Of a DNA stretch of 64,000 nucleotides, positions 37,873 through 48,605 are shown piece by piece; position 1 is the stretch's first letter; the number at the start of each line of letters is the position of its first letter. Under the pieces are notes generated by a model that did not search any database, was not told the origin of the DNA, and worked only from the letters and a program-made list of their open reading frames with translations. Made by a program: the position numbers and the translations under genes. Source of the stretch: Tatlockia sp. (GTDB taxonomy: Bacteria > Pseudomonadota > Gammaproteobacteria > Legionellales > Legionellaceae); assembly GCA_013697955.1 (NCBI GenBank), contig JACCVV010000071.1, positions 1 through 64,000 of the forward strand, written 5' to 3'.

Positions 37873-38931
37873 GTGAACGAATATGCTTTAGAAAATCCAT
37901 GTGAATTAGACGGCTTTGCATTTTTAGAATTTTCCGGCCCCAATCAAGACCAGCTTGACAAACAGTTTCAATCCATGGGGTTTCAACTGGCGGCAGCTCA
38001 TAAAAACCAAAATATAAAACTTTATCAACAAGGCGAAATTCAATTTATCGTAAATGGAGCGAGTGATTGCCAGGCGCAAGAACATGCAGCTATTCACGGT
38101 GCAGGCGCCTGTGCAATGGGCTTCAGGGTAAAAAATGTACAAAAAGCCTACGATCATGCGCTTAAAAATGGGGCTACGCCCTTCCAAGACTGCAAACATG
38201 CTGATCACGGCTTGCTGGCTATTCAGGCCATTGGCGGCAGCGTGATTTATTTTGTGGATGAAAGCCAACAGCCCTTCGCCAATCAATGGCAACAGTCAGT
38301 TGAAAACGCGGGTCAACATGAGTGCGGGTTAACCTTTATTGATCATTTAACCCACAATGTTTACCGCGGTAACATGGATAAATGGGCAAAATTTTATGAG
38401 TCTATTTTTAATTTCCGTGAAATTCGGTTTTTTAATATCGTTGGAAAAATGACCGGTTTAATAAGCCGTGCGCTAGCTAGTCCTTGTAACAAGATTAAAA
38501 TTCCATTAAATGAATCAAAAGATGATAAATCGCAAATTGAGGAATTTTTGCATGAATATAAAGGTGAAGGAATCCAACACATCGCCTTGGGTACTGATAA
38601 TATTTATGAAACAGTTGAGTCGCTAAGACATGGGGGTGTCACCTTCCTCGATGTGCCTGATACCTATTACGAAATGATTGAAAAACGCATTCCCTGGCAT
38701 GAAGAACCTTTGGAAAATCTCTCAAAAGGTCGCATATTAATTGATGGCGAGACCGATCGAAATGCCGGCTTGCTTTTGCAAATTTTTACCGAAAATGTCT
38801 TTGGACCTGTGTTTTTTGAAATTATACAGCGTCGGGGGAATCAGGGTTTCGGCGAAGGTAATTTTCAAGCCTTATTCGAAGCTATTGAACGCGATCAAAT
38901 TAAACGCGGTACTTTACAAGAATCACAGTGA
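37873..38931 (+). CDS. hpd: 4-hydroxyphenylpyruvate dioxygenase (legiolysin)
   Basis: A 352-residue iron enzyme that converts 4-hydroxyphenylpyruvate to homogentisate. In Legionella the homologue Lly (legiolysin) gives the brown pyomelanin pigment, fluorescence and haemolysis. Fe(II) ligands are visible: His in FIDHLTHNVYRG, His in GEGIQHIALGTDNI and Glu in GPVFFEIIQRRGNQGFGEGNF. The two-domain vicinal-oxygen-chelate layout and length fit. GTG 37873 is the start: AGGAG lies seven bases before it, and upstream in-frame codons overlap the methyltransferase. fah follows after nine bases, so the product would be degraded further to fumarate and acetoacetate. Confidence 0.94.
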   Translation: MNEYALENPCELDGFAFLEFSGPNQDQLDKQFQSMGFQLAAAHKNQNIKLYQQGEIQFIVNGASDCQAQEHAAIHGAGACAMGFRVKNVQKAYDHALKNGATPFQDCKHADHGLLAIQAIGGSVIYFVDESQQPFANQWQQSVENAGQHECGLTFIDHLTHNVYRGNMDKWAKFYESIFNFREIRFFNIVGKMTGLISRALASPCNKIKIPLNESKDDKSQIEEFLHEYKGEGIQHIALGTDNIYETVESLRHGGVTFLDVPDTYYEMIEKRIPWHEEPLENLSKGRILIDGETDRNAGLLLQIFTENVFGPVFFEIIQRRGNQGFGEGNFQALFEAIERDQIKRGTLQESQ

Positions 38932-38940
38932 GAAAATGAA

Positions 38941-39936
38941 ATGAAATTAGCAAGCTTGAAAACAGCAAATTCTCGTGATGGTGAATTATGTTTGGTTAAT
39001 CAGCAGTTAACAAAAGCAACAAAAGTCAGCACTATTGCTAAAACCTTGCAAGAAGCCCTCGAAAATTGGACAGAAGTCGAAGACCAATTAAAAGAAATTT
39101 ATCTCGGCTTAAATGAAGGAAAAATAGTAGAAACTTTTCCTTTCAATCCTTCTGAAATGGCAGCTCCCCTGCCCCGGGCCTATCAATGGGCAGACGGCTC
39201 TGCTTATGTTAATCATGTTGAACTGGTTAGAAAGGCTCGAGGGGCCGAATTACCTGATGATTTTTGGACCACACCGCTCATGTATCAAGGCGGGTCAGAT
39301 GCCTTTTTAGGTCCAAGAGAACCCATTGAGATTGCTGATGAGTCTTATGGAATTGATTTCGAAGCAGAAATTGCAGTTATCACTGACGATGTTCCAATGG
39401 GAATTAGCGCAGATAAAGCGGCTAAACATATAAAATTAATCATGCTTGTAAATGATGTTTCTCTGCGTAATTTAATACCCGCTGAAATCGGAAGAGGTTT
39501 TGGTTTTTTTCAATCCAAGCCTGCAAGTTCTTTTTCACCTGTAGCGATTACCCCAGATGAATTAGAAGAAAATTGGGATGGACAACGAGTACATTTACCC
39601 CTTTATAGCTATTTAAATTCAAAGTTATTCGGCGAACCTAACGCGGGCGTTGATATGACCTTTTCATTTCCGGAATTAATTGCACATGCTGCTAAAACGC
39701 GGCATTTAGCGGCAGGAACCATTATTGGTTCGGGAACAGTCTCTAACCTTGATCGCAGCAAAGGCTCCTCTTGTATAGCCGAAAAGCGTATGTTGGAAAT
39801 AATTGCTGAAGGCAAGGCCCAAACCGAATTCATGCATTTTGGCGACACCATTCGCATTGAAGCGCTGGATTTGAAAGGCCAATCCTATTTTGGAGCGATT
39901 GAGCAAACTGTAACTCAATATAAGGGTTACCAGTGA
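38941..39936 (+). CDS. fahA: Fumarylacetoacetate hydrolase family protein
   Basis: A 331-residue hydrolase of the FAH fold, acting on fumarylacetoacetate at the end of tyrosine breakdown. Motifs include YQGGSDAFLGPREPI, the metal-ligand segment GIDFEAEIAVITDDV, LVNDVSLRNLIP, FQSKPASSFSPVAITPDEL and GTIIGSGTVSNLD. The bacterial two-module length is as expected. It lies nine bases after hpd and overlaps maiA by four bases (GTGA), which indicates translational coupling. Homogentisate 1,2-dioxygenase (hmgA), the step between hpd and maiA, is not in this run and must lie elsewhere or be missing. Confidence 0.93.
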   Translation: MKLASLKTANSRDGELCLVNQQLTKATKVSTIAKTLQEALENWTEVEDQLKEIYLGLNEGKIVETFPFNPSEMAAPLPRAYQWADGSAYVNHVELVRKARGAELPDDFWTTPLMYQGGSDAFLGPREPIEIADESYGIDFEAEIAVITDDVPMGISADKAAKHIKLIMLVNDVSLRNLIPAEIGRGFGFFQSKPASSFSPVAITPDELEENWDGQRVHLPLYSYLNSKLFGEPNAGVDMTFSFPELIAHAAKTRHLAAGTIIGSGTVSNLDRSKGSSCIAEKRMLEIIAEGKAQTEFMHFGDTIRIEALDLKGQSYFGAIEQTVTQYKGYQ

Positions 39937-40583
39937 AACTATATGATTACTACCGCTCAACTGCGAGTTATCGTGTCCGTATCGCATTAAATGTTAAAAA
40001 CATTTCTTATGAGAAATTTTCAGTTCATTTAGTAAACAATGGCGGCGAACATCATCACCCGGATTATTTAGCACTCAATCCGCAGGGACTTGTTCCCACA
40101 TTGTCTGAAAATGGCCATGTCATTAGCCAATCCCTGGCAATTATTGAATATCTGGACGAATTAAATCCTAGCCCGCCTTTGTTGCCCCATACGCCAATAG
40201 GAAAAGCCCAGGTGAGAAGTTTAGCCTTATTAATCGCCGCTGATATTCATCCCCTTAATAATTTACGTGTTCTCAATCGATTGCGATCTGAATTTGATGC
40301 TAACGAAGAGCAAATAAAAGCTTGGTATCATCATTGGTTAAAAGAAGGTTTTGATGCGTTTGAAAACCGGCTTAAAGGCTCTTCTCATCAAAATAAAGTT
40401 TGTTATGGCTCAGAGGTTAGCATGGCAGATATCTGCCTAATCCCTCAGGTTTACAACGCAAATCGTTTTGAATTTCCTATGGAAAACTATCCATTAATCA
40501 ATGAAATTAATCGTTATTGCTTAACGCTTAAACCGTTTCAGAATGCGTCTCCAGAAGCCGAATCATCTAAAACCATGCCTTAG
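39933..40583 (+). CDS. maiA: Maleylacetoacetate isomerase (zeta-class GST)
   Basis: A 216-residue glutathione-dependent cis-trans isomerase turning maleylacetoacetate into fumarylacetoacetate. The N-terminal thioredoxin-like domain has the zeta-class signature YRSTASYRVRIALN with the catalytic SxxS motif, then NPQGLVPTL and ISQSLAIIEYLDE; the helical C-terminal domain follows. Start GTG 39933 overlaps the fah stop (GTGA). The 3' end overlaps by 17 bases with the convergent gene on the minus strand, so the two transcripts could form antisense pairs at their ends. Confidence 0.94.
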   Translation: MKLYDYYRSTASYRVRIALNVKNISYEKFSVHLVNNGGEHHHPDYLALNPQGLVPTLSENGHVISQSLAIIEYLDELNPSPPLLPHTPIGKAQVRSLALLIAADIHPLNNLRVLNRLRSEFDANEEQIKAWYHHWLKEGFDAFENRLKGSSHQNKVCYGSEVSMADICLIPQVYNANRFEFPMENYPLINEINRYCLTLKPFQNASPEAESSKTMP

Positions 40584-41112
40584 ACATTAATCCTGTTGTC
40601 ACCCCACTTGCTGTTCGCTGCAATATTGACCATTCTGACTTGCACCGCTGAACACGGCCGAAAAGTTGAGTCTGGTTATTGCAGTGATAACGAATTTCCA
40701 GGCCATCATAAACCTCACCTTTATCGATTGCCTGGCATTTTTCCCCGGTAGTCAACTCTACAGCCCAAGGAAGGGTTTCCGCCATATCGAGTGCGCTGTG
40801 CAAACTGTTATCTGCGGTTTTTGTCAGGTGGATTAATGCAGCATGTTTTGACCAAGGCGATTCTGGGCAGAGCGCTTCTTTTGGGTTTTGAAGATTAATA
40901 AAACAGGGATCATAGACTTTTTCCTCTGCCTGACAACGCCAGGCATCCTCTCTTTTGATTCTTTCCGATTGTTGCCAGCACTCGCCTGCCATTTTTTTAA
41001 TAATTTCAACCGGAGTTTCATGTAAAAAAGGTCGATAAAATTTAAGCTCTGTATCTTTAGCAAAGAGAAAAAATGAACTCATAAACATAAAAATCAATAC
41101 AACTGAACGCAT
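40567..41112 (-). CDS. Small exported protein, unknown function
   Basis: A 181-residue protein with signal peptide [17 protein letters not shown]. The mature part holds about eight cysteines in motifs such as [25 protein letters not shown] and [16 protein letters not shown], suggesting disulfides in the periplasm. I start it at ATG 41112, where GGGGGAAC lies just upstream and the signal peptide begins; the longer frame from 41208 would add residues overlapping the asnS start region. Divergent from asnS with about 70 bases between. I do not recognise the family. Confidence 0.75.
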   Translation of the reverse strand: MRSVVLIFMFMSSFFLFAKDTELKFYRPFLHETPVEIIKKMAGECWQQSERIKREDAWRCQAEEKVYDPCFINLQNPKEALCPESPWSKHAALIHLTKTADNSLHSALDMAETLPWAVELTTGEKCQAIDKGEVYDGLEIRYHCNNQTQLFGRVQRCKSEWSILQRTASGVTTGLMSKAWF

Positions 41113-41181
41113 AGGTTCCCCCATTGGTTTTATTTCTGTATTATTCCAAGCTTTCCGACAATTGAAGTTTTGGAGCACATC

Positions 41182-42585
41182 ATGACAGAGGTCTACACTG
41201 TAAAACAATGTTTAGATGGTGAAATAGGCGTTGATGAAACAGTAAAGGTTCAAGGTTGGGTTAAAACCCGAAGAGATTCGAAGTTAGGTTTATCCTTTAT
41301 TAATTTACATGATGGCTCCTGTTTTTCTCCCATTCAAATTGTAGCTACCGAATCACTAGAAAATTATCAGTCCGAAGTACTTAAATTAACCTCAGGTTGC
41401 GCAATTATTGCGACCGGAAAACTTGTCGTATCTCAGGGCAAAGGTCAATCCTTTGAAATTCAGGCGGAACAAATTGAAGTGGCCGGCTGGGTTGAAAATC
41501 CGGATAGCTATCCAATTCAGCCAAAGGCTCATAGTCTTGAATTTTTAAGAGAAGTCGCTCATTTGCGTCCACGAACCAATACGATTAGCGCAGTGACTCG
41601 AGTTCGACATTGTTTAGCCCAAGCCATCCACAAGTTTTTCGATCAGCGAGGCTTTTTTTGGGTTCACACGCCAATTATTACTGGCTCAGACTGCGAAGGT
41701 GCAGGTGAAATGTTCAGAATTAGTACTTTAGATTTGCTTAATGTTCCTAAAACAGCTCAGGGTCAGGTTGATTTTTCAAAAGATTTTTTTGGTCGAGAAA
41801 CCTTTCTTACTGTTTCAGGTCAATTAAATGTGGAAGCATACTGTCTGGCAATGTCCAAAGTGTATACCTTCGGTCCTACATTTCGCGCTGAAAATTCCAA
41901 TACAAGCCGCCATTTAGCTGAATTTTGGATGGTTGAACCAGAAATTGCCTTTGCAAACCTTGATGATATTTGTGATTTAAGTCAGGCATTGCTGCGTCAT
42001 CTTTGCAAAACTGTGCTTGAAGAACGTCAAGATGATATGAACTTTTTCAATCAATTTGTTGCCCCCGGCTGCATTGAGCGTCTTGAGCTCATTGTTAATT
42101 CTGATTTTGAAATTATGACTTATGACGATGCGATCAAGGTATTGGAAAAGGCTGATAAAAAGTTTGACTTTCCAGTGAGCTGGGGATTGGATTTACAATC
42201 TGAACACGAACGCTATCTTGCTGAAGAGCTTTGTAAAAAGCCGGTCATAATTACCAATTATCCTAAAGATATCAAAGGCTTTTACATGCGCCTCAATGAA
42301 GATGGACGAACTGTCGCGGCAATGGACGTTTTGGCTCCCGGAATTGGTGAAATTATAGGCGGAAGCCAACGTGAAGAGCGTCTGGATAGTCTTGACCAAC
42401 GTATTGTCGAATGCAATTTAGATAAAGAATTTTACCAATGGTACAGAGACCTACGCCGCTACGGCACCGTTCCTCACGCCGGTTTTGGTTTAGGTTTTGA
42501 GCGATTAATTTCTTATGTTACCGGAGTTAATAACGTTCGTGATGTAATACCTTTTCCGAGAACACCAGGACATGCGGAGTATTAA
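41182..42585 (+). CDS. asnS: Asparaginyl-tRNA synthetase
   Basis: A 467-residue class IIb aminoacyl-tRNA synthetase that charges tRNA-Asn. The N-terminal OB-fold anticodon-binding domain ([19 protein letters not shown]) is followed by the class II core with motif 2 [22 protein letters not shown] and motif 3 [25 protein letters not shown] is the family's C-terminus. ATG 41182 follows GGAG by six bases; a TTG at 41170 is in frame but lies before that site. Another asparagine gene pair, asnC/asnA, lies 4 kb downstream. Confidence 0.97.
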   Translation: MTEVYTVKQCLDGEIGVDETVKVQGWVKTRRDSKLGLSFINLHDGSCFSPIQIVATESLENYQSEVLKLTSGCAIIATGKLVVSQGKGQSFEIQAEQIEVAGWVENPDSYPIQPKAHSLEFLREVAHLRPRTNTISAVTRVRHCLAQAIHKFFDQRGFFWVHTPIITGSDCEGAGEMFRISTLDLLNVPKTAQGQVDFSKDFFGRETFLTVSGQLNVEAYCLAMSKVYTFGPTFRAENSNTSRHLAEFWMVEPEIAFANLDDICDLSQALLRHLCKTVLEERQDDMNFFNQFVAPGCIERLELIVNSDFEIMTYDDAIKVLEKADKKFDFPVSWGLDLQSEHERYLAEELCKKPVIITNYPKDIKGFYMRLNEDGRTVAAMDVLAPGIGEIIGGSQREERLDSLDQRIVECNLDKEFYQWYRDLRRYGTVPHAGFGLGFERLISYVTGVNNVRDVIPFPRTPGHAEY

Positions 42586-42715
42586 TTACCTATTGTTTCA
42601 TTAAGATTTTTACTTTCGATAGAATGAGAGTTCCGTAAGATCTAGCCTAAATGTAAATGTTTTGGAAAGATCGAAGGGTTTTCTTATTCTAAAAAAAATC
42701 ATTTATGGAAAAATT

Positions 42716-43810
42716 ATGTATATTTTTATTTGGAGTCTAATGGCTCTAACAGCATCTTATTTAGTTGCAAGGTTACTCACTTCCATTGCAATTTTTCCTG
42801 GTCAAATTTTTGCAAATGTTCAAAATATACACAATTTTAAACCGGAACAAGCAGGATTAAAGCTAACTTTTGCAGAAGAAAAAACAAAAGATAATCGTGT
42901 ATACCCAACTGTTAAAATTACACCAATTGAATCATCAGGCATCGTTGTTATTGTTTTTAATGGACAAAATGCTACCTTCCGTAATAAGAAAAAATTAAAC
43001 ACGTATTGCCAATTAGCGAAAGATACCAATAATACGGTAATTGGTTTTGATTATAGCGGAACAGGCTTAAAACGGATTACAACTTGGTCTTCCAAGGCAT
43101 TGATAGATGACGGTTTTCATCTTGCATTACAAGTGATAAAAACTATGGGTAAAAATACTGTACTAATATTAAAAGGAAATTCCTTAGGTGGTGCGATTTC
43201 AACAAAAGTAGCAAAACGTTGTCATGATTTGGGAATTAAAGCTTATCTTTGGGATGGGCGTTCATTTAAATCTGCCAGCTCTCTTGTTGCCGGACAAATT
43301 CAAACCCTCCATAAATCAGGTCATTATGAAAATGCATTAACCAAAAAACTTTCAACAATAACACAGCCTATGATCTCCATTTGGTTAAGCTTAACCCAAT
43401 TTGAAATTGATGTATCAGAAGATTATAAAAGGATTCCCTCTGAATACAAAAACTATTATGTAGTTCGTTCTAAAAAGCACGCCGCAGTGCCCCGTGCACA
43501 AAAAAAGGACGATGTAATGATTCCCCACTGTGCTACTTTAGAGTCTGATTCTGTTATCAAAGATGAAGTAAAAAAAATAATAGACATGGGAAACAAAGAT
43601 GAACCTAGAGATATCGCTTATTATCGAAATAGAAGAAAAGTAACCTCAAAATTAAGAGAAAACGCCCATTCAATGCCCGAAACTGAACTTTTTTGTAGAA
43701 ATGACGTTGAGGTGACGGCTTATGATTTATTCCGATTTTTTTCTAACATCTATGTGGAAAATCATAGATTGGATGAAATGAAAACAAATTCTCTTAAATT
43801 ATCCATTTAA
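42716..43810 (+). CDS. Alpha/beta-hydrolase-like protein, candidate SidB/SdbA-like effector
   Basis: A 364-residue protein beginning with one hydrophobic segment (YIFIWSLMALTASYLVARLL). An alpha/beta hydrolase core follows: VVIVFNGQNATF as the oxyanion strand, VIGFDYSGTG, and the nucleophile elbow LKGNSLGGAIS with the presumed catalytic serine. The C-terminal 60 residues are Lys/Arg-rich and contain DDVMIPHCATLES with a possible catalytic His. Legionella has several lipase-like substrates of Dot/Icm (SidB, SdbA-C) of similar design; relation to them is a guess. The start is ATG 42716 after GGAA; the frame from TTG 42662 would add 18 residues. Single gene, convergent with lolD. Confidence 0.75.
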   Translation: MYIFIWSLMALTASYLVARLLTSIAIFPGQIFANVQNIHNFKPEQAGLKLTFAEEKTKDNRVYPTVKITPIESSGIVVIVFNGQNATFRNKKKLNTYCQLAKDTNNTVIGFDYSGTGLKRITTWSSKALIDDGFHLALQVIKTMGKNTVLILKGNSLGGAISTKVAKRCHDLGIKAYLWDGRSFKSASSLVAGQIQTLHKSGHYENALTKKLSTITQPMISIWLSLTQFEIDVSEDYKRIPSEYKNYYVVRSKKHAAVPRAQKKDDVMIPHCATLESDSVIKDEVKKIIDMGNKDEPRDIAYYRNRRKVTSKLRENAHSMPETELFCRNDVEVTAYDLFRFFSNIYVENHRLDEMKTNSLKLSI

Positions 43811-43958
43811 AAATCTCTTATAAAATTTAAAAAAAATACCCTGAGCAGAAACTTTAGATTTGTAATATTTAGGTGAAATTTAGAGCATTTTTTTTATTTG
43901 TATAGGTAAGTTCTTGAACCTAAGTTGCGTGGCATCTAAAAATTAATGCCAAAACATT

Positions 43959-44630
43959 TCACAAACAACCATCGTGTATCGTTAGCACCCTATCCATCTT
44001 AGCCGCCAATTGCTGATCATGAGTAACAATAACCAAAGCAGTATTTAAGTGTTCATTCAAACCAAGCATCAATTCAAAAACTTTAACGGCGGTCGCATTA
44101 TCCAGATTTCCTGTTGGCTCATCAGCTAATACACAAAGCGGCTGATGCACCAGAGCTCTGGCGATAGCGACTCGTTGGCGTTCACCACCTGACAGTTGGG
44201 AGGGCTTATGGGTTAAACGGTGGCCTAACCCTACCTGTATTAAAATTCGTTCAGCCTTTGCTTGCGCTTCGGATACAGATTGATCGGCCAAAAGCAAAGG
44301 CATGGCAACATTTTCCACTGCTGTAAATTCAGGTAATAAATGATGAAACTGATAAATAAAACCCAATTCTTTATTTCGCAATTTACAACGTTGCTTTTCA
44401 GAAAGAATTTGCCAACTCGTTCCTTGCATCAGTAATTTTCCAGCGCTCGGAACGTCAAGCCCCCCAAGCAAATGCAAAAGCGTCGATTTACCTGATCCCG
44501 AAGGACCAACAATCGCAATTCGCTCCCCGGGATTGATCGTTAAATTAATATTTTTTAAAACTTCCACCGTTTCCGTACCATCATGATAGGACTTGGAAAT
44601 AGATCGGCAATCAAATATTGGCTCACTCAT
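43959..44630 (-). CDS. lolD: Lipoprotein-releasing ABC transporter ATPase LolD
   Basis: A 223-residue ATPase powering release of outer-membrane lipoproteins from the inner membrane to LolA. Walker [11 protein letters not shown]-loop [10 protein letters not shown], signature [15 protein letters not shown], Walker [12 protein letters not shown] and H-loop VTHD are all present. I chose ATG 44630, which overlaps the lolC stop by eight bases (ATGAGTGA); GGAGG lies within the end of lolC. The pair forms one operon. Confidence 0.95.
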   Translation of the reverse strand: MSEPIFDCRSISKSYHDGTETVEVLKNINLTINPGERIAIVGPSGSGKSTLLHLLGGLDVPSAGKLLMQGTSWQILSEKQRCKLRNKELGFIYQFHHLLPEFTAVENVAMPLLLADQSVSEAQAKAERILIQVGLGHRLTHKPSQLSGGERQRVAIARALVHQPLCVLADEPTGNLDNATAVKVFELMLGLNEHLNTALVIVTHDQQLAAKMDRVLTIHDGCL

Positions 44631-45867
44631 AATGCAAAGCCTCCGCAATCACTGTTTTTGAGGCGCGCCAGGCAGGATAAATCGTCGCAATAAAACTCAT
44701 TAATAAAGCCACCACACAAATTAACCACAAATCGCTAAACATTATTTTAGAGGGTAAATAATCCACAAAATAAACATTGGAAGACAAGATTTGGGTCTGC
44801 AATAAAGTTTGTAAGCCATTAACAATGGCAGTCGCATTTGAGGCAAGAATCAATCCACCTACCAGTCCAATTAGTGTTCCCACTATCCCAACCATCATTC
44901 CTTGTACAATAAAAATCCATAATATGGTGGATGGCGTTGCGCCAAGCGTTCGCATAATTGCAATTTCAGACTGTTTATCGTTAACAACCATCACAAGGGA
45001 GGCCACCAGATTAAAGGCAGCTACTGCAATGATCAGCAATAAAATTAAAAACATCATGGTCTTTTCTAATTTCACGGCATGGAAAAATTCACCAAATTGC
45101 TGCGTCCAATTTCCAACTTCATAATCCATTCCCAGCTTTTCAGCCAACTCTTCTGATATTCTGGGCGCTTCATAGACATTCTGGACTTTCATTTTAAGAC
45201 CGGAAATATTATTGCCAAATTGCATCAATTTTTGAGCATCATTTATGTTTATGAAAGCAAGTTTGGTATCAAAGTTAAATCCTGCACCAGCTGTGAATAT
45301 TCCTGCAACGGAGAAACGTTTGAAACGTGGAATCATACCAGCTGGAGTTACTGAAGCGGTCGGAATCATGATTGTAACCTTATCACCAACCATCACGCCA
45401 AGATTATTGGCAAGCCCTCGGCCGAGAAAGATGCCAAAATGCTGCAAGTCATTCATTGACCCAACTATAAGCTTTTTCTGCAAATGATTTACAGATTGTT
45501 CTTGTTGCGGATCAATCCCGGATAAAACTATAGGTAAAATCTGACCTTCATGAGTAAGTAAGCCTTGAGCAGCAACAAAAGGAGCTATCGCCGTTACGCC
45601 AGGTGTTGCCTTAAGTTCAGTTTGAAGTTTTTGCCAATCAGCAATTTGACCATTGCGACCGCTGACCGTAATTTCAGGCGCCATACCAAAAAAACGTTTA
45701 TGAATTTCCTCATCAAAGCCATTCATCACCGAAAGAACAGTGATAAGCACCATAACACCAAGGCCAATTCCTAACATAGAACTTAGGGAGATAAAAGAAA
45801 CAAAATGATTTCTTTTCTTTGCGCGGGTGTAGCGTAATCCAATAAAAAGAGCCAGGGGTTTGAACAT
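44623..45867 (-). CDS. lolC: Lipoprotein-releasing ABC transporter permease LolC/LolE
   Basis: A 414-residue inner-membrane permease. It starts with the family text [31 protein letters not shown] in the first membrane helix, then a large periplasmic domain (about 45-270), and three further helices near 275-300, 320-350 and 380-405, ending [18 protein letters not shown]. Only one permease gene is present with lolD, so it is probably a LolF-like homodimer-forming permease or has its partner elsewhere. The lolC name is by position. Confidence 0.93.
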   Translation of the reverse strand: MFKPLALFIGLRYTRAKKRNHFVSFISLSSMLGIGLGVMVLITVLSVMNGFDEEIHKRFFGMAPEITVSGRNGQIADWQKLQTELKATPGVTAIAPFVAAQGLLTHEGQILPIVLSGIDPQQEQSVNHLQKKLIVGSMNDLQHFGIFLGRGLANNLGVMVGDKVTIMIPTASVTPAGMIPRFKRFSVAGIFTAGAGFNFDTKLAFININDAQKLMQFGNNISGLKMKVQNVYEAPRISEELAEKLGMDYEVGNWTQQFGEFFHAVKLEKTMMFLILLLIIAVAAFNLVASLVMVVNDKQSEIAIMRTLGATPSTILWIFIVQGMMVGIVGTLIGLVGGLILASNATAIVNGLQTLLQTQILSSNVYFVDYLPSKIMFSDLWLICVVALLMSFIATIYPAWRASKTVIAEALHYE

Positions 45868-46053
45868 AGATGGGTTTAAAGTTGTAAAAGAACTATTGTA
45901 GTGAAATTCTCCCTTGCAAGATATATCTAAATGATATTTCTGGAAATCTTAATATGGGTAATAATCTAACAGCACTCTTTGAATCATTGAAAATCCAACC
46001 AGAGCCTGAGCTGTAGCGGTTTTTAATTTTTAATCATCAGGGAACCCACAAAG

Positions 46054-46076
46054 ATATCCACAGTTATTGTGGATAG
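46054..46076. repeat. Paired inverted DnaA-box-like 9-mers, copy 2
   Basis: ATATCCACA (46054-46062), spacer GTTAT, TGTGGATAG (46068-46076). The same 9-5-9 layout as the copies at 20188 and 60384, with the outermost bases changed. Confidence 0.65.
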
Positions 46077-46236
46077 ACGGTTGGTGTTGCAATAGATTTT
46101 GTTCATTTAATCCAATTCGCTTTATAATCTGCATTTATAAGCACTCAAAGAACAGATCGTCCTCTATTCCCTCTAAGGTAGGCAAAACTAACTCTGATTT
46201 TTGTTCAATTATTTACTCATTTGCAGCATTTACTTA

Positions 46237-46365
46237 ATGTCTCAGGTTTTAGACGAACTCGCCTACAAGAACCTAGTAAGTTTCCTTAAATTGAAACCCA
46301 AGAAATACAAAGCTGATATCAACAACAGCTTATTTGTGCAATGTAAATTTCTATTCCATTTCTGA
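46237..46365 (+). other. Possible 42-codon ORF or gene remnant
   Basis: ATG to TGA frame beginning MSQVLDELAYKNLVSFLK with ordinary-looking composition but no Shine-Dalgarno sequence. It may be the debris of a lost gene in this gap. Low confidence. Confidence 0.2.
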
Positions 46366-46419
46366 AGGGCCTGTGCTTCCGGTTGTAGAGCACCTGCTGA
46401 TCTAATAATAGAATGGCTG

Positions 46420-46878
46420 CTAAGGCACAACCGTGCGCATAATAGGATTCTGCAAGGAAATAATTGTTTCAGTGGATTGAATTTCATCTATTGACTGAAT
46501 CTTATTAATCAAAATCTCTTGTAGTTTCTCAATCGAGCGACACACCACTTTTATAAAAATACTGTAAGCACCAGTTGTATAATAGGCTTCCACTACCTCA
46601 TCGAGTTTTTCCAGCTTTTCAAGCGCTGAAGGATAATCCTTCGCTCCTTTCAGGATAATACCTATGAAGCAGCAAACATCGTAGCCTAAAGACTTCGGAT
46701 CGACTTGAGTTTGTACGCTGGTAATGATTCTTGCCTGTCTCATTTTTTCTATACGAACGTGAATCGTTCCTGGACTTACGCCGAAATTTTTAGCTAATTC
46801 GGCATAAGGGGTTCGAGCATTTGCCATTATTGCGGCCAAGATATTTTTATCTAGATTATCGATTTGATAATTTTCCAT
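46420..46878 (-). CDS. asnC: AsnC/Lrp-family transcriptional regulator
   Basis: A 152-residue regulator. The N-terminal helix-turn-helix NLDKNILAAIMANARTPYAELAKNFGVSPGTIHVRIEKM and the C-terminal ligand-binding RAM domain (about 70-150) with GYDVCCFIGIILKG and YYTTGAYSIFIKVV are typical. Its divergent placement beside asnA, with 152 bases between, is the E. coli arrangement in which AsnC senses asparagine and controls asnA and itself. The shared gap is AT-rich. Confidence 0.92.
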   Translation of the reverse strand: MENYQIDNLDKNILAAIMANARTPYAELAKNFGVSPGTIHVRIEKMRQARIITSVQTQVDPKSLGYDVCCFIGIILKGAKDYPSALEKLEKLDEVVEAYYTTGAYSIFIKVVCRSIEKLQEILINKIQSIDEIQSTETIISLQNPIMRTVVP

Positions 46879-47030
46879 TGAAATTCCCAGGTATTTTTTG
46901 ATGTTATTTAATAAAAGGGGTTAAAATTAAATAAAAATCAGTGAGAAGTCAAAATTTTTTAGATCCTATTGAAAGTGAATGGTCTTTGAGATGAAATAGC
47001 TTTGTTTTTATTACTAAAAGGGTTTTACAC

Positions 47031-48023
47031 ATGAAAGAGTTATTTATCCAAAAACAAAATCAAATTCGTTTCGTCAAATCTTTTTTTTCAAGTCAGCTTG
47101 AAGAGCAGCTGGGCTTAATCGAAATTCAGGCACCTCTTTTAAGTCGAGTCAATGATGGTGAACAGGATAATCTGTCCGGTGTGGAAAAAGCCGTAAATGT
47201 GAATATTAAAGCTCTGCCCAATACCAATTTTGAGGTTGTCCATTCTTTAGCAAAATGGAAACGACGAGTTTTAGGCCGTTTTCAATTTGCAGTTGATGAA
47301 GGGTTTTATACTCATATGAAAGCCTTACGCCCTGATGAAAGTCAACTTTCAGCGACCCATTCCGTTCATGTGGATCAGTGGGACTGGGAAAGAGTTATTG
47401 ATGAAAGCGACAGAAATCTCAATTATCTAAAAAAAGTAGTTTCCAAACTTTATGAAGCTATTAAAAAGACAGAAACCGCGGTTGAAACCGCATACCGTCT
47501 GGAACCTTTTTTGCCTGAAAAGATAACTTTTATCCACAGTGAGCAATTGTTAAAACGCTATCCTTACCTTAGTCCCAAAAAGCGTGAACAAGCAATTACC
47601 AAAGAATTGGGCGCCGTTTTTTTAATGGGTATTGGGGCTACTCTTTCTGATGGCAAACCTCATGATCTTCGCGCTCCTGATTATGATGATTGGATTAGTT
47701 TAAACGAAGAGGGATTCAAGGGATTAAATGGTGATATTTTAGTATGGAATCCAGTTTTAAATGACAGTTTTGAATTATCTTCTATGGGTATTCGAGTTAA
47801 TGCAGAATCCTTAAAACGACAACTTAATATTACTAAAAACGAAGATAGACTTGATTTAACCTGGCATCAAAAATTATTGAACGGGGAATTCCCACAAACA
47901 ATCGGTGGAGGAATCGGTCAATCCAGGCTTATTATGCTGCTTTTAAAACAGGAGCACATTGGGCAAGTTCAATGTGGTGTTTGGCCAATGGAGGTTCAGG
48001 AAAAAATGGCTCTTTATTATTAG
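47031..48023 (+). CDS. asnA: Aspartate-ammonia ligase (asparagine synthetase A)
   Basis: A 330-residue ammonia-dependent enzyme making asparagine from aspartate and ATP. It is built on a class II tRNA-synthetase-like core: the text [56 protein letters not shown] and [15 protein letters not shown] is diagnostic. It stands divergent from asnC, which probably regulates it. asnS, a structural relative, lies 4.5 kb upstream. Confidence 0.96.
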   Translation: MKELFIQKQNQIRFVKSFFSSQLEEQLGLIEIQAPLLSRVNDGEQDNLSGVEKAVNVNIKALPNTNFEVVHSLAKWKRRVLGRFQFAVDEGFYTHMKALRPDESQLSATHSVHVDQWDWERVIDESDRNLNYLKKVVSKLYEAIKKTETAVETAYRLEPFLPEKITFIHSEQLLKRYPYLSPKKREQAITKELGAVFLMGIGATLSDGKPHDLRAPDYDDWISLNEEGFKGLNGDILVWNPVLNDSFELSSMGIRVNAESLKRQLNITKNEDRLDLTWHQKLLNGEFPQTIGGGIGQSRLIMLLLKQEHIGQVQCGVWPMEVQEKMALYY

Positions 48024-48211
48024 CCTTTTTTTGGAGATCTTTTGCGTAAGGAAATACAATTCCTTCCTAAAGACTGACGAAATAGAAAGTCAAGATTAAT
48101 AATCGTCATATTAGTTAATTTTTAAGCAGATTTTTACTCTTTTATAGATTTCATCTTAAAATAATCTCAAGTATACTTTTCCGAGTAATATTTAAACTTC
48201 CTGAGGTAAAA

Positions 48212-48514
48212 ATGATGCGATTGAACAGAAACAAAAAAATAGGTGGTTTACTATTTGCTTTAGGGTTGCTTGCAAGCACGTCTGGTTTTACATGGCATGG
48301 ACATCATCATGGTAATCAGCATCGAAGTCTTGACTATGGAAATACTTACCATCGCGGACTGTCGTACGGAGGCGGATATAATTACGGCGGTGGTTGGTCT
48401 GGTCCCAATGTTATTATTGAAGTCCCTGCTCCTAATTATTATGTTCCCCAATGTCATACAGTCGAAGTATGTAATCCTTTCGGTGCTTGCTGGCTCGAGA
48501 ATAGTTGCTATTAA
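48212..48514 (+). CDS. Small secreted Gly/His/Tyr-rich protein
   Basis: A 100-residue protein with a signal peptide (KKIGGLLFALGLLASTSGF) and a mature part rich in His, Gly and Tyr (WHGHHHGNQH, GGGYNYGGGW). It ends with four cysteines in PQCHTVEVCNPFGACWLENSC, probably two disulfides. GAGG lies six bases before the ATG pair. The histidine cluster might bind metal. Single gene; no family recognised. Confidence 0.75.
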   Translation: MMRLNRNKKIGGLLFALGLLASTSGFTWHGHHHGNQHRSLDYGNTYHRGLSYGGGYNYGGGWSGPNVIIEVPAPNYYVPQCHTVEVCNPFGACWLENSCY

Positions 48515-48605
48515 TGACAAATTGCTTGGCAACAATATTTATAAAAGGGTTTATCTCTTGCAAAGTTATGAGAGACTAAGCCCTTAATTCTCTGGACGCC
48601 GGTTG

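Larger units (their letters stand above)
45868..46419. other. Gene-poor gap between lolC and asnC
   Basis: About 550 AT-rich bases. They hold the lolC promoter region, a DnaA-box-like palindrome at 46054 and a 42-codon plus-strand frame (46237-46365) of doubtful status. A CTTAATAT at about 45949 points away from lolC. No clear gene is seen. Confidence 0.5.

Noticed and set aside
45949..45956. CTTAATAT near the lolC promoter
   Set aside because: Wrong orientation for lolC and no second half-site; expected by chance in AT-rich DNA.
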